Source of the DNA: an uncultured Eubacteriales bacterium
Lineage (GTDB): Bacteria > Bacillota > Clostridia > Oscillospirales > CAG-272
Direction: 5' to 3'
Length of the DNA stretch: 64,000 nt
Assembly (NCBI GenBank): GCA_934467415.1
Contig: CAKSLQ010000001.1
Coordinates: 124,001 to 188,000 of the forward strand
Shown here piece by piece: positions 16,930-23,856 of this stretch (its first letter is position 1; each line of letters starts with the position of its first letter). The position numbers and the translations under genes are program-made. Under the pieces are notes generated by a model. That model made no database searches, was not told where the DNA came from, and saw nothing but the letters and a program-made list of their open reading frames with translations.

Positions 16930-18192
16930 ATGGCGAAGGTTTGTATATCGAAAGTCTGCGGCAGAGAGGTGTTGGATTCGCGCGGCAACCCGACCGTCGA
17001 AGCATCGGTCATGCTGAGTGACGGCACGGTCGGCATGGCAAGTGTGCCGTCCGGCGCTTCCACGGGCATTTTTGAGGCACACGAGCTGCGCGACAAGTCA
17101 AGTATGCGTTACGGCGGGCGCGGCGTGCTGGACGCCGTTTATAATATCGGCAAAAAAATCTGCCCGGCGCTGATCGGCGTTTCCGCCTATGAGCAAAACG
17201 AGATCGACACGATCATGCGGGAGCTGGACGGGACGGAGAACAAATCTCGGCTCGGTGCAAACGCAATTCTCGCGGTGTCAATGGCGTGCGCACGCGCGGG
17301 CGCAAACTCCTATCACATGCCGCTTTTCAAATACGTCGGCGGCGTTTCGGCCGGAAATCTGCCGATCCCGATGATGAATATTCTCAACGGCGGGGCGCAC
17401 GCCTCCAACAACGTGGATATTCAGGAGTTCATGATCGCGCCGGTCGGCGCGCAAAGCTTTGGTGAGGCGCTGCGCATCGGTGCGGAAATCTATCATGCGC
17501 TCGGAAAGCTGCTCGCGTCGCGCAGACTCGGCACGGCCGTCGGCGATGAAGGCGGCTATGCGCCGAGCCTGGACAGCGACGAGGACGCCATCCGCCTGAT
17601 CTGCGAAGCAATTGATGCCGCCGGATACGATACCGGGACGGTGAAGATTGCTTTGGATGCCGCCGGAAGCGAGTGGTTTCGGGACGGGGCATATATCCTT
17701 CCGAAGCGCGGCGCGCGTTTTGACGCGGACGGACTGATCGGCTACTGGGCAGAGCTTGTCGCCAAATACCCGATTTTCTCCATCGAGGACGGACTGGATC
17801 AGACGGACTTCGATGGGTGGGCCCGCCTCACCGCTCGCATCGGTGACCGCATCATGCTGGTCGGCGACGACTTGTTCGTGACCAACGTCAAAAGGCTTTC
17901 CACGGGTATTGAGCTCGGCGCTGCCAATGCCATCCTGATCAAGCCGAATCAGATCGGCACGGTCAGCGAAACCATAGATGTCATCGTCAAGGCGAAAACA
18001 AACGGATATCGTTACATTCCGTCTCACCGCTCCGGCGAAACCGAGGACACGACCATCGCCGATCTCGCCGTCGGCACAAACGCGCCGTATATCAAAACCG
18101 GCGCCCCCTGCCGCAGTGAGCGCGTCGCCAAGTACAACCGCCTCCTGCGGATCGAAAACGCGCTCGGCGTCGGCGCAAAATACGGCATCTGA
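16930..18192 (+). CDS. eno: Enolase
   Basis: Reversible dehydration of 2-phosphoglycerate to phosphoenolpyruvate. 420 residues. The start at 16930 has GGAGGG seven bases upstream; the much longer open frame upstream is antisense to the LysM gene and is rejected. Enolase landmarks are all present: SGASTGIFEAHELRD, VGDEGGYAP with the catalytic Glu, SIEDGLDQ and VGDDLFVTN metal ligands, the catalytic Lys in LIKPNQIGT, and SHRSGETEDTTIADL. Some positions differ from the usual consensus (Pro for Val after the catalytic Lys, GLDQ for PLDE), so it is somewhat divergent. It faces pckG metabolically: both handle phosphoenolpyruvate. Confidence 0.95.
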   Translation: MAKVCISKVCGREVLDSRGNPTVEASVMLSDGTVGMASVPSGASTGIFEAHELRDKSSMRYGGRGVLDAVYNIGKKICPALIGVSAYEQNEIDTIMRELDGTENKSRLGANAILAVSMACARAGANSYHMPLFKYVGGVSAGNLPIPMMNILNGGAHASNNVDIQEFMIAPVGAQSFGEALRIGAEIYHALGKLLASRRLGTAVGDEGGYAPSLDSDEDAIRLICEAIDAAGYDTGTVKIALDAAGSEWFRDGAYILPKRGARFDADGLIGYWAELVAKYPIFSIEDGLDQTDFDGWARLTARIGDRIMLVGDDLFVTNVKRLSTGIELGAANAILIKPNQIGTVSETIDVIVKAKTNGYRYIPSHRSGETEDTTIADLAVGTNAPYIKTGAPCRSERVAKYNRLLRIENALGVGAKYGI

Positions 18193-18211
18193 CCGGTTCT
18201 TTCGCATGAAT

Positions 18212-18247
18212 AGCGCACAGGCGGCAGGGAATTGCCGCCTGTGCGCT
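18212..18247 (+). terminator. Terminator of eno
   Basis: 15-bp perfect stem AGCGCACAGGCGGCA / TGCCGCCTGTGCGCT with a 6-nt loop. The following T-tract is short (TTTC), so it is strong as a hairpin but weak in the U-run. Confidence 0.7.
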
Positions 18248-18273
18248 TTCGCCGCAAAACCTCGAAAAAAGTG

Positions 18274-18302
18274 TTGACAAACATCGCCGTATATGCTATT
18301 AT
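18274..18302 (+). promoter_or_regulatory. Promoter of tRNA-Lys
   Basis: TTGACA (18274-18279), 17-bp spacer, TATTAT (18297-18302). Near-consensus sigma-A promoter about 40 bp ahead of the tRNA. Confidence 0.8.
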
Positions 18303-18342
18303 ATTGGGGTGCAAACAACTGCTCCCGCGAATGTAATAATAT

Positions 18343-18418
18343 GCCCCCGTAGCTCAGCTGGTAGAGCACATGACTTTTAATCATGGCGTCCGGAGTTCGA
18401 TTCTCCGTGGGGGCACCA
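18343..18418 (+). tRNA. tRNA-Lys (anticodon TTT)
   Basis: 76-nt cloverleaf with encoded CCA. Acceptor arm GCCCCCG pairs with TGGGGGC (one G-U), D arm GCTC/GAGC, anticodon stem CATGA/TCATG with loop CTTTTAA giving anticodon TTT at 18376-18378, T arm CGGAG/CTCCG with TTCGATT loop. Its 3' half is the attachment site of the phage element that follows; the gene remains intact. Confidence 0.97.
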
Positions 18419-18419
18419 A
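18371..18419 (+). repeat. attL: tRNA-Lys 3' end
   Basis: 49 bp from the anticodon stem to just past CCA match 29281-29329 with three mismatches (18387, 18408, 18412). The longest identical blocks are 16 and 20 bp. Same orientation at both ends of the AT-rich element, as expected for integration into a tRNA 3' end. Confidence 0.85.
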
Positions 18420-18423
18420 AGAA

Positions 18424-18452
18424 AAAGCGCTTGCCAGATCGGCGGGCGCTTT
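18424..18452 (+). terminator. Hairpin/terminator behind tRNA-Lys
   Basis: Stem AAAGCGC / GCGCTTT with a 15-nt loop directly after the tRNA and inside the element. It may replace the original tRNA terminator, which now lies beyond attR at about 29333-29367. Confidence 0.5.
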
Positions 18453-18476
18453 GTATAAATGTGTCGGTCGCGTGAA

Positions 18477-18543
18477 AAAGTATCAAAATTTGATACTTGC
18501 GCGCCCTTATTATACCGCGGGCGCGCGCGTGCGCGTGCGCGCG
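18477..18543. repeat. Palindromes and alternating GC tract beside attL
   Basis: Three nested structures: the palindrome AAGTATCAAA-A-TTTGATACTT (18477-18497), the stem GCGCGCCC / GGGCGCGC (18499-18506 with 18519-18526), and a 23-bp alternating purine-pyrimidine GC/GT tract (18521-18543). No coding frame fits. The rest of the 18419-18646 gap shows only terminators. Confidence 0.6.
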
Positions 18544-18584
18544 TAGCACAAAACCAAGCGTTTGTCAAGACGTTTTCGTAAAAA

Positions 18585-18611
18585 AAAGACCGCCCGAAGG
18601 CGGTCTTTTAA
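18585..18611. terminator. Terminator of the left-arm genes
   Basis: Stem AAAAGACCGCC / GGCGGTCTTTT around a CGAA loop. On the minus strand it is followed by a long T-run and lies 36 bp after the stop of the 78-residue gene. Confidence 0.85.
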
Positions 18612-18646
18612 TTTTACCAGCAAGGATTTGCGTGCTTCTTTAATCG

Positions 18647-18883
18647 TCATTTTTCAAGCCTCCGAAGAGTATGCTTTACTGGGTGCGCAGCTGCAACGCC
18701 GTAGTATGTTCCGATTTTATCACCTGCTTTGTAAACCAGGACATCCGCGTATCCATTGTGCCGATGCGCATAAGTTGTCGGGCTACCGTTGATGCTTTTA
18801 CTTTGCCCATAAAGTTTTTCGGCTGCGTCAATATAGCTGGTTGCTTTCACGGTTTTACCGTTCTCGTCGATATAGATTGTCAT
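18647..18883 (-). CDS. Small protein of unknown function, phage left arm
   Basis: 78 residues; not recognised. It begins MTIYIDENGKTVKATSYIDAAEKLYG and has a His/Tyr-rich centre and basic C-terminus; no signal peptide or membrane segment. A ribosome-binding GGAGAA lies ahead of the start. Last of three minus-strand genes beside attL, followed by a clear terminator. The first 15 residues look like a beta hairpin. Likely element cargo, function unknown. Confidence 0.7.
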   Translation of the reverse strand: MTIYIDENGKTVKATSYIDAAEKLYGQSKSINGSPTTYAHRHNGYADVLVYKAGDKIGTYYGVAAAHPVKHTLRRLEK

Positions 18884-18931
18884 GTCGTTTTCTCCTTTGT
18901 GTTTGTGAATTATGGATGTAGTGGCAGACGC

Positions 18932-19462
18932 TCAGTCCCACATGTGCTCGTCACAATAGTCGCTGAACTCCTTGTCCATGTCGCGGAGCGCTGCTTCGTA
19001 GTCTTCACCATTGATAATACGCTCAAGAGCTTTTCTGCCCGCACTGCTTTTAACAAAGTGCGTTGAATAAGTCCATCCTTCTGCGGTGATATAGGCAGCT
19101 GCGCGCGGATATTTTTTCATCAGCTCGTCAGGATTGGATTTCGGCGCTTTCGGCGGGAAAGCACCGTCGTTGTATTCGTCATCCATCATTTTTTCAAAGG
19201 CGATGCGGTAGTTGTTTCGCTCGTAAATCGCGGATTTGATTTCTGCAAGCCCTTCGATGGCTTCGATTTTTGCTTCGCGCTCTTCACGGGCTTTTTTCTC
19301 CGCTTCTTCTTTGGCTTTGATATAGGCGATAATCTCGGGCTTTTTCTCCTTTATCAAGTCAAGCGTGCCGTCTCTTTTGACTGCGTCGGTGTTATAGATA
19401 CCAATCATGCCTTCTTTGGCAAGTCTAAGGTCGTACTTTTTAATCATTTCTTCGATCGTCAT
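18932..19462 (-). CDS. Charged coiled-coil protein of unknown function
   Basis: 176 residues, not recognised. The N-terminal 45 residues are compact (MTIEEMIKKYDL, IGIYNTDAVKRDG); residues about 45-75 are a highly charged Lys/Glu helix (KAKEEAEKKAREEREAK); the C-terminal part has Trp/Tyr/His and an acidic end. No membrane segment. GGAGAAAC precedes the start. It lies between the 78-residue gene and the small HTH gene, away from the phage structural operon, so it may be cargo such as a defence or lysogeny function; the sequence does not decide. Confidence 0.7.
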   Translation of the reverse strand: MTIEEMIKKYDLRLAKEGMIGIYNTDAVKRDGTLDLIKEKKPEIIAYIKAKEEAEKKAREEREAKIEAIEGLAEIKSAIYERNNYRIAFEKMMDDEYNDGAFPPKAPKSNPDELMKKYPRAAAYITAEGWTYSTHFVKSSAGRKALERIINGEDYEAALRDMDKEFSDYCDEHMWD

Positions 19463-19548
19463 TTTCTTGTTTCTCCTTTTTTTTGTTTGCGGATTGATTT
19501 CGGAGGTATCTCCGTTCCCCCGATGATTAAATTATACCACCCATTAAT

Positions 19549-19731
19549 TTATTTTTCGGGAAATTCTTTTTCTAACTTGTAAGCAATCAATGCGACCAGC
19601 TGTGCAGGACAAGTCCTGCCAGAGTCGCTTTCAGATTCCCAACTGGCAACCGTGCGAAGCGGAAAACCAAAATATTTTGCAAAAGCCGCTTGTGTAAATC
19701 CATAACGTTTACGCAACTCTCTAATTGTCAT
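19549..19731 (-). CDS. Small Cro/C1-type (XRE) DNA-binding protein
   Basis: 60 residues, essentially a single helix-turn-helix: YGFTQAAFAKYFGFPLRTVASWE matches the XRE scaffold (first helix, turn, recognition helix, Trp-Glu). A short C-terminal helix (LVALIAYKLEKEF) follows. It precedes the two left-arm genes on the same strand and may regulate them. It differs from the repressor at 28793, so the element carries two XRE-type regulators. GGAGGTG precedes the ATG. Confidence 0.85.
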   Translation of the reverse strand: MTIRELRKRYGFTQAAFAKYFGFPLRTVASWESESDSGRTCPAQLVALIAYKLEKEFPEK

Positions 19732-19897
19732 AACATATCAACACCTCCAATCTATTATATATCATATATCTACTTCATCTGACATACTAATTATAACACA
19801 CTGTGCATATAATTGCAATAGTTTTATTGCACTTTGTGCAAGTTTGTATACATGCACAAAGTGCAGTATACTATTTTGTATAATATGCCAAAAGCGC

Positions 19898-19924
19898 AAA
19901 AAAGAGGGGACACCCCTCTTTTTT
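19898..19924. terminator. Bidirectional terminator at the edge of the phage non-coding region
   Basis: Perfect 12-bp stem AAAAAAGAGGGG / CCCCTCTTTTTT with a 3-nt loop. Confidence 0.85.
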
Positions 19925-20035
19925 CAAACACCCCAAAAACAATCGCGTAATATAGCCAAATCCAGCAAGCCGGAGAAACGTTCGGCAGCGGCAAACGGCT
20001 GCTGCATTAGATAGTTTGCGATAATACGCTTCACG

Positions 20036-20119
20036 CACGTGGAAAAGGGCGTGAGACTTTTCCACGTGGAGAAGCTTCGGTTTACCATGTGGAAAAGGGC
20101 GTGAGACTTTCCCACATGG
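20036..20119. repeat. Twin hairpins with identical loop (candidate ssDNA origin/packaging signal)
   Basis: Hairpin 1: CACGTGGAAAA (20036-20046) and TTTTCCACGTG (20058-20068) around the loop GGGCGTGAGAC. Hairpin 2: CCATGTGGAAAA (20085-20096) and TTTCCCACATGG (20108-20119) around the same loop GGGCGTGAGAC. The stems differ by paired changes (CACGTGG vs CATGTGG with matching partners), which argues that the folded form and the loop sequence are what is conserved. Confidence 0.7.
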
Positions 20120-20573
20120 AAAACCGCGACGACGACGACGAAAAAGCGCCTCCGGCGATATTTTTTTGAGTGTTACAGGAGATTGTTTTTTTTTTGAGTA
20201 TCTATCATATCTTTGCATAGCACACGATCATGATAGATAGACCAAGCAGACGAGGCAGCAGCATTTTACATAGCGACATGCCTTGCCGACCCCCTTCCCC
20301 GGCTTCGCCGGGGGAACGGCTATACGCGTTTTCGGAGACAAACACGCGCTGTAAAAAGCGCGCGTTTAGAGTTGTACTTCTCCGAACCTCTTTTCAAAAT
20401 ACAAAATCACGTTTCTTTATAAGAAACGCGATTTATATATTTTATTCTTGACCTTGCAATTTGATAAGGCTGCTTTTGTCCTGCTAAAGCAGAAAGCACG
20501 ACGCAAAATCCAGATTGACGCACAGTCCGTTTTTTTCAAAGCGGGCAAAAGAAAGCACCAGCGGGGGGAACAG

Positions 20574-20687
20574 GAGAACATCAGAAGAAGCAGGGACCAT
20601 CAGAGGGAGCAGGGACCATCAGAGGGAGCAGGGACCATCAGAGGGAGCAGGAACCATCAGAGGGAGCAGGGACCATCAGAGGGAGCA
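20574..20687 (+). repeat. 19-bp direct repeats, six copies
   Basis: Unit GGGACCATCAGAGGGAGCA. Exact copies start at 20593, 20612, 20631 and 20669; the copy at 20650 has one change; the copy at 20574 has four. Head-to-tail without spacers, just beyond the integrase stop codon. The unit length is not a multiple of three, so it is not selected as protein. It could be iterons for Rep or another cis-acting array. Confidence 0.8.
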
Positions 20688-20693
20688 GCCACA

Positions 20694-20727
20694 GGGGAGC
20701 GGGGAAACACTTTTTCCCCGCTCCCCT
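20694..20727. terminator. Hairpin behind the integrase gene
   Basis: 12-bp stem GGGGAGCGGGGA / TTCCCCGCTCCCC-type pairing with an 8-nt loop. It lies 15 bp after the integrase stop and could end the long minus-strand phage transcript; the following T-run is absent, so another structural role is possible. Confidence 0.55.
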
Positions 20728-20741
20728 ATTACCTGAATAGG

Positions 20742-21611
20742 CTATCGCATCACATTGCGAGCAGGTGAGAGCCTATCAAAATCACGCAAAACAGCGAGAC
20801 GTGACAAATGCATATATTTTTCGGTCATAGTCAAAGTGGAATGACCGAGAACATCGGAAAGATTATGTATATCACCGCCATTTTCATAATAAAGAGTGGC
20901 GAAAGTATGCCGGAGCAGATGAGCATGAAGGCGCGGTATATCACTTTTCTTTTTCAAACGCGCAAACAAATCTTTTACAGTACAAATTGTGATCGGCCGG
21001 CCATCATCCTGTAAAAGCAAATATTCGCGGTCAACAATACGAACACGCGACAGATAACAACGGATAAGATCATAGACTTCTTTTGTAATCGGAACAATTC
21101 GCTCTTTTGAGCCTTTACCACGCACAACAACAAAGTCACGAAAGACATTTTCCATACGTAAACCAACTATTTCAGCGCGACGGAGACCCGAACCAAATGC
21201 AAGCATACAAATGATATAATCACGTTGACCAAGCGTCGTTTCAAGGTTAAAACAATCAAACAGACGTTTTTGTTCTTCATCGGTCAAAACATTTATAACA
21301 GGCTTTTCACTTTTCGGAAGCTTGAACTTCAAAAACAATTCTTCGGAAACATAATCATTTTCGACAAGCCAGGACACAAAGACGCGAAAACCACGCGCAT
21401 AAGAACGAACGGAAACAGAATTTATATCCTGCGATTGCAAGCACAAAATAAACTGTTTAATCATCAGCAAAGACAAATCATCAGCGGATATATTGCCCGC
21501 AAAACGGACAAATTTATAGACGGATGCCCGATAATAATCAATAGTCAACGGAGAGACACCCGCAGCAGTTTTATCAAGCAAAAACATTTCAAGTAATTCA
21601 CTCATTTTCAT
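20742..21611 (-). CDS. Phage tyrosine recombinase (integrase)
   Basis: Site-specific recombinase, 289 residues. A SAM-like core-binding domain (residues 1-95) precedes the catalytic domain. All catalytic positions are visible: Arg144 (GSGLRRAE), Lys169 (KGSKERIVP), His231 and Arg234 (HLLRHTFAT), His257 (LGHSTL) and Tyr266 (TEKYMH). It is the XerC/D-sized type without an arm-binding domain. Its ATG overlaps the Rep stop as ATGA (4 bp), so it is coupled to replication genes. It presumably drives integration at the tRNA-Lys end; in many filamentous phages host XerCD does this instead. Confidence 0.95.
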   Translation of the reverse strand: MKMSELLEMFLLDKTAAGVSPLTIDYYRASVYKFVRFAGNISADDLSLLMIKQFILCLQSQDINSVSVRSYARGFRVFVSWLVENDYVSEELFLKFKLPKSEKPVINVLTDEEQKRLFDCFNLETTLGQRDYIICMLAFGSGLRRAEIVGLRMENVFRDFVVVRGKGSKERIVPITKEVYDLIRCYLSRVRIVDREYLLLQDDGRPITICTVKDLFARLKKKSDIPRLHAHLLRHTFATLYYENGGDIHNLSDVLGHSTLTMTEKYMHLSRLAVLRDFDRLSPARNVMR

Positions 21612-22579
21612 AATTTAACACCAATATTATCAAAATCAATAGAAAACTGCATATGCAATGATTGAAGAATCTTTTGCAATTCATCATCAAGAAAAAAATG
21701 CAGATCGGTCCATGCACAATAAAGTTTACGGCAGACAATAGAAGACAGCAATTCTTTATACTTCCGTCGAGTATTAACAGACATCATCTTTAAAGCTGCA
21801 TCAAGATCACGCTTTTCGAGACAGGACAGCGCAAAGACAAACGGATCTATACTATCAGACCATGAAACGGAAATTTGTGCAAGAGCAGCGGCAGACTGCA
21901 CAAGCGCATTGCAATCACGGTCATAAGCCGTACTACGTTGCGAATATTCATAATCAAGCGTTATTTCAACGCGCGTAACATCACACCAAAAGTTTTTGTA
22001 TTTCTTGCGTTCAAGGCCTTTATCGTATACTTTAAGACGGTTTTTCGATTTATCGCCAAATCCTATGTAATCGGTTTTATTTCCGGACGTGCCGATCGAA
22101 GCGCATTTTGTGTTACCGGACGCAGGAAACAACCGAAACCAGGATTTAGGCGTTTTATAAAAATCGAAAGCAAGGTCGATATTTTTTATATAATCAACAG
22201 CATAACCGTATTGAACAAAATACTCCAAAAGCCAATCGGGAACAACGAATTTATTCGGATTAAATTCAATTTTAAAACGTCGTTGGTTCTCCTGCGTTAA
22301 ACAATTATTTTTACCGTTCCAACCAATCATAACAGCCATAGAAACCAATTCTTTATCCAATTCCCATTGACGGAAATAAGATATTGTCCAGAGTTCGCGA
22401 AAATGATTTTCGACCGTGCTTTCAATATGTTTTACATAATACCCTTTATAGTCGTTGTAAAAGACCATACCGTCAAAATCGGTTTGAATTATATCTTTAG
22501 AAGAATGCCCGAAGATAGACACTTTATCAACAGACGGTGCAACATTGTTATCATGAAACAAGTCTATAATATTATCCAT
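21608..22579 (-). CDS. Replication initiation protein (Rep_trans/inovirus gpII-like)
   Basis: Probable rolling-circle initiator, 323 residues. Features of the phage/plasmid replication initiation factor family: a strand IKNIDLAFDF near residue 140, the signature DYIGFG...RLKVYDKGLE near residues 170-190, and RVEITL near residue 203; catalytic Tyr/acidic residues probably lie in the YDKG region. The start is taken as the ATG at 22579 preceded by GAGGTG; the frame also opens with a TTG five codons earlier. It overlaps the integrase by 4 bp and follows the Zot gene by 17 bp. Confidence 0.85.
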   Translation of the reverse strand: MDNIIDLFHDNNVAPSVDKVSIFGHSSKDIIQTDFDGMVFYNDYKGYYVKHIESTVENHFRELWTISYFRQWELDKELVSMAVMIGWNGKNNCLTQENQRRFKIEFNPNKFVVPDWLLEYFVQYGYAVDYIKNIDLAFDFYKTPKSWFRLFPASGNTKCASIGTSGNKTDYIGFGDKSKNRLKVYDKGLERKKYKNFWCDVTRVEITLDYEYSQRSTAYDRDCNALVQSAAALAQISVSWSDSIDPFVFALSCLEKRDLDAALKMMSVNTRRKYKELLSSIVCRKLYCAWTDLHFFLDDELQKILQSLHMQFSIDFDNIGVKL

Positions 22580-22596
22580 CTTCGGACACCTCAAGA

Positions 22597-23580
22597 TTAA
22601 ATTTTTACATCCAATTCGACAAGCGGAACGGACGGCGAAGGAGAATCCTCGGCCGGAGCAGAAGACGCAGAAGAAAGAACATTTTCACGGTCATAAAGAT
22701 AAGCGCGATATTGTTCAATATTCTTTTTATAATTCTTGCGAACAGAATCCGAAACAGCCATATCTATTAAATACGTTGTATAAAGCCCATCGGAGCCGAA
22801 CGCATCAACAGACCTAACAGCGTTTTCGGTATACAGCTTTTTGAAACAACGCGATTCATAGTGTTTCAGCTTCATCCACTTGTACGGCAAGAAACCGTAG
22901 AAATAGAAGCTGGAAATATCGGAAAGATCAGCTTCAATGTTTGTATTGCCATCATCAAGATTCTGTAGCGGAATGCAGTTTACCTTGAAAAAAGGAAGAA
23001 GAAAAAAATCGCGATGAAAGTCATCAAGCTGATAGACATAGCCCAAGCGATCACGAATCGGTTTTACAATGTTACCGGAAACCTGGTCAGTAACAAACAT
23101 TTTGCCGTTCGTAAAGTGACGGAAGAACCGAACAAGCGTTTGCGTATTTTGCATGACAAAAGGATTATCAAATTCCCATTGAGAACAAATTTGACCCAAC
23201 TCGTCAATAACAACAGTACAGCGCTCCGGCAGTAAATCAAGCATCAGCAAGTGATTTTTTGTCAACGGCCTTGAATACTTCGGATGTTTTTTTGACAGGT
23301 TGATCTGAATCGGAATGTTACTATAAAGCGTTGCGGGATATTTGCATTCGGGCATGAAATAGCAAAGCAGCCAACGAAGAAAAGGGAGCTTGCGATAAAA
23401 GAAATGCTTCAACCGCTGGCGTTTGAACGCACGAAGAGACTGTGCAACAGCAAGATACGTTTTACCGGAACCAAGCGTACCAGTAAAACAGATGATATTA
23501 TTGTTCGGCAGATGGTAAGACTTGAAGAATCGATAAAGAAGAAAACCAAGCAGAACAAGAAGAATTATTGTAAAGATCAT
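22597..23580 (-). CDS. Zot/pI-like phage assembly ATPase
   Basis: Inner-membrane ATPase that drives extrusion and coating of phage DNA in filamentous phages. 327 residues. Residues 2-18 form a membrane helix (IFTIILLVLLGFLLYRFF); Walker A GTLGSGKT is at residues 34-41; Walker B TVVIDELG at 122-129; a sensor-like VTDQVSGN follows. The C-terminus is Ser/Pro-rich and ends hydrophilic. The helix is at the N-terminus, whereas in M13 pI and Vibrio Zot it lies after the ATPase domain. Start overlaps the DUF3850 gene by 4 bp. Confidence 0.9.
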   Translation of the reverse strand: MIFTIILLVLLGFLLYRFFKSYHLPNNNIICFTGTLGSGKTYLAVAQSLRAFKRQRLKHFFYRKLPFLRWLLCYFMPECKYPATLYSNIPIQINLSKKHPKYSRPLTKNHLLMLDLLPERCTVVIDELGQICSQWEFDNPFVMQNTQTLVRFFRHFTNGKMFVTDQVSGNIVKPIRDRLGYVYQLDDFHRDFFLLPFFKVNCIPLQNLDDGNTNIEADLSDISSFYFYGFLPYKWMKLKHYESRCFKKLYTENAVRSVDAFGSDGLYTTYLIDMAVSDSVRKNYKKNIEQYRAYLYDRENVLSSASSAPAEDSPSPSVPLVELDVKI

Positions 23581-23837
23581 ACAGTCACCTTCTTTGACAG
23601 AACCTTAATCGACATCACAACATAACCCGGTTTAACAAATCGTATATCATCACAAATCGAAGTAACCGAAACAAAAGCAGAATTGCCACTAAATCTACCA
23701 GTCACCGGATTGTATTCGCAAAGCGTAAGCAAATCGCCGACAGCATAATTGCGATCATTAAACCGTATTTCAAACTTTTTTTTGCCGGAAATAACTTGTC
23801 TGAAATAATCCGGCTCAGTTTTAAGTGTATGTAACAT
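23577..23837 (-). CDS. DUF3850 (ASCH-like) domain protein
   Basis: 86 residues. The N-terminal part matches DUF3850: HTLKTEPDYFRQVISGKKKFEIRFNDRNYAVGD, then a LTLCEYNP strand and the terminal YVVMSIKVL. DUF3850 belongs to the PUA/ASCH fold, thought to bind RNA or modified nucleotides; no function is proved. It lies inside the phage morphogenesis operon between the 361-residue membrane protein (19 bp) and Zot (4-bp overlap), so it is co-translated with the assembly ATPase. Confidence 0.85.
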   Translation of the reverse strand: MLHTLKTEPDYFRQVISGKKKFEIRFNDRNYAVGDLLTLCEYNPVTGRFSGNSAFVSVTSICDDIRFVKPGYVVMSIKVLSKKVTV

Positions 23838-23856
23838 ATAAAATCACCACCTCAAT

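Larger units (their letters stand above)
19732..20741. other. Phage non-coding region: probable origin and packaging signals
   Basis: About 1 kb without a convincing gene. It holds a bidirectional terminator (19898-19924), twin hairpins with identical loops (20036-20119), an inverted repeat TATCTATCAT / ATGATAGATA (20199-20208 with 20230-20239), the GC hairpin CCCCGGC-TTC-GCCGGGG (about 20297-20313), an A/T hairpin around AAATCACGTTTC / GAAACGCGATTT (about 20404-20433), 19-bp direct repeats (20574-20687) and a 12-bp GC hairpin (20694-20727). Filamentous phages keep their plus/minus origins and packaging hairpin in one such intergenic region. Short frames across it are Arg-rich and repeat-derived and are rejected. 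Confidence 0.7.

Noticed and set aside
18377..18568. Minus-strand frames across tRNA-Lys with ENRTPD-like residues
   Set aside because: Antisense of a tRNA gene; the same artefact occurs at the attR remnant (29253-29492). Not coding.
19871..20218. Minus-strand 115-codon frame across the twin hairpins
   Set aside because: Its content derives from hairpins and poly-A/T runs, with no ribosome-binding site.
20574..20687. CRISPR array
   Set aside because: Repeats are contiguous with no spacers and no cas genes are present.
20448..20768. Plus-strand frames across the 19-bp repeats
   Set aside because: Product is only the translated repeat (EGAGTIRGSRDHQ-like); unit length shifts frame; no start signals.
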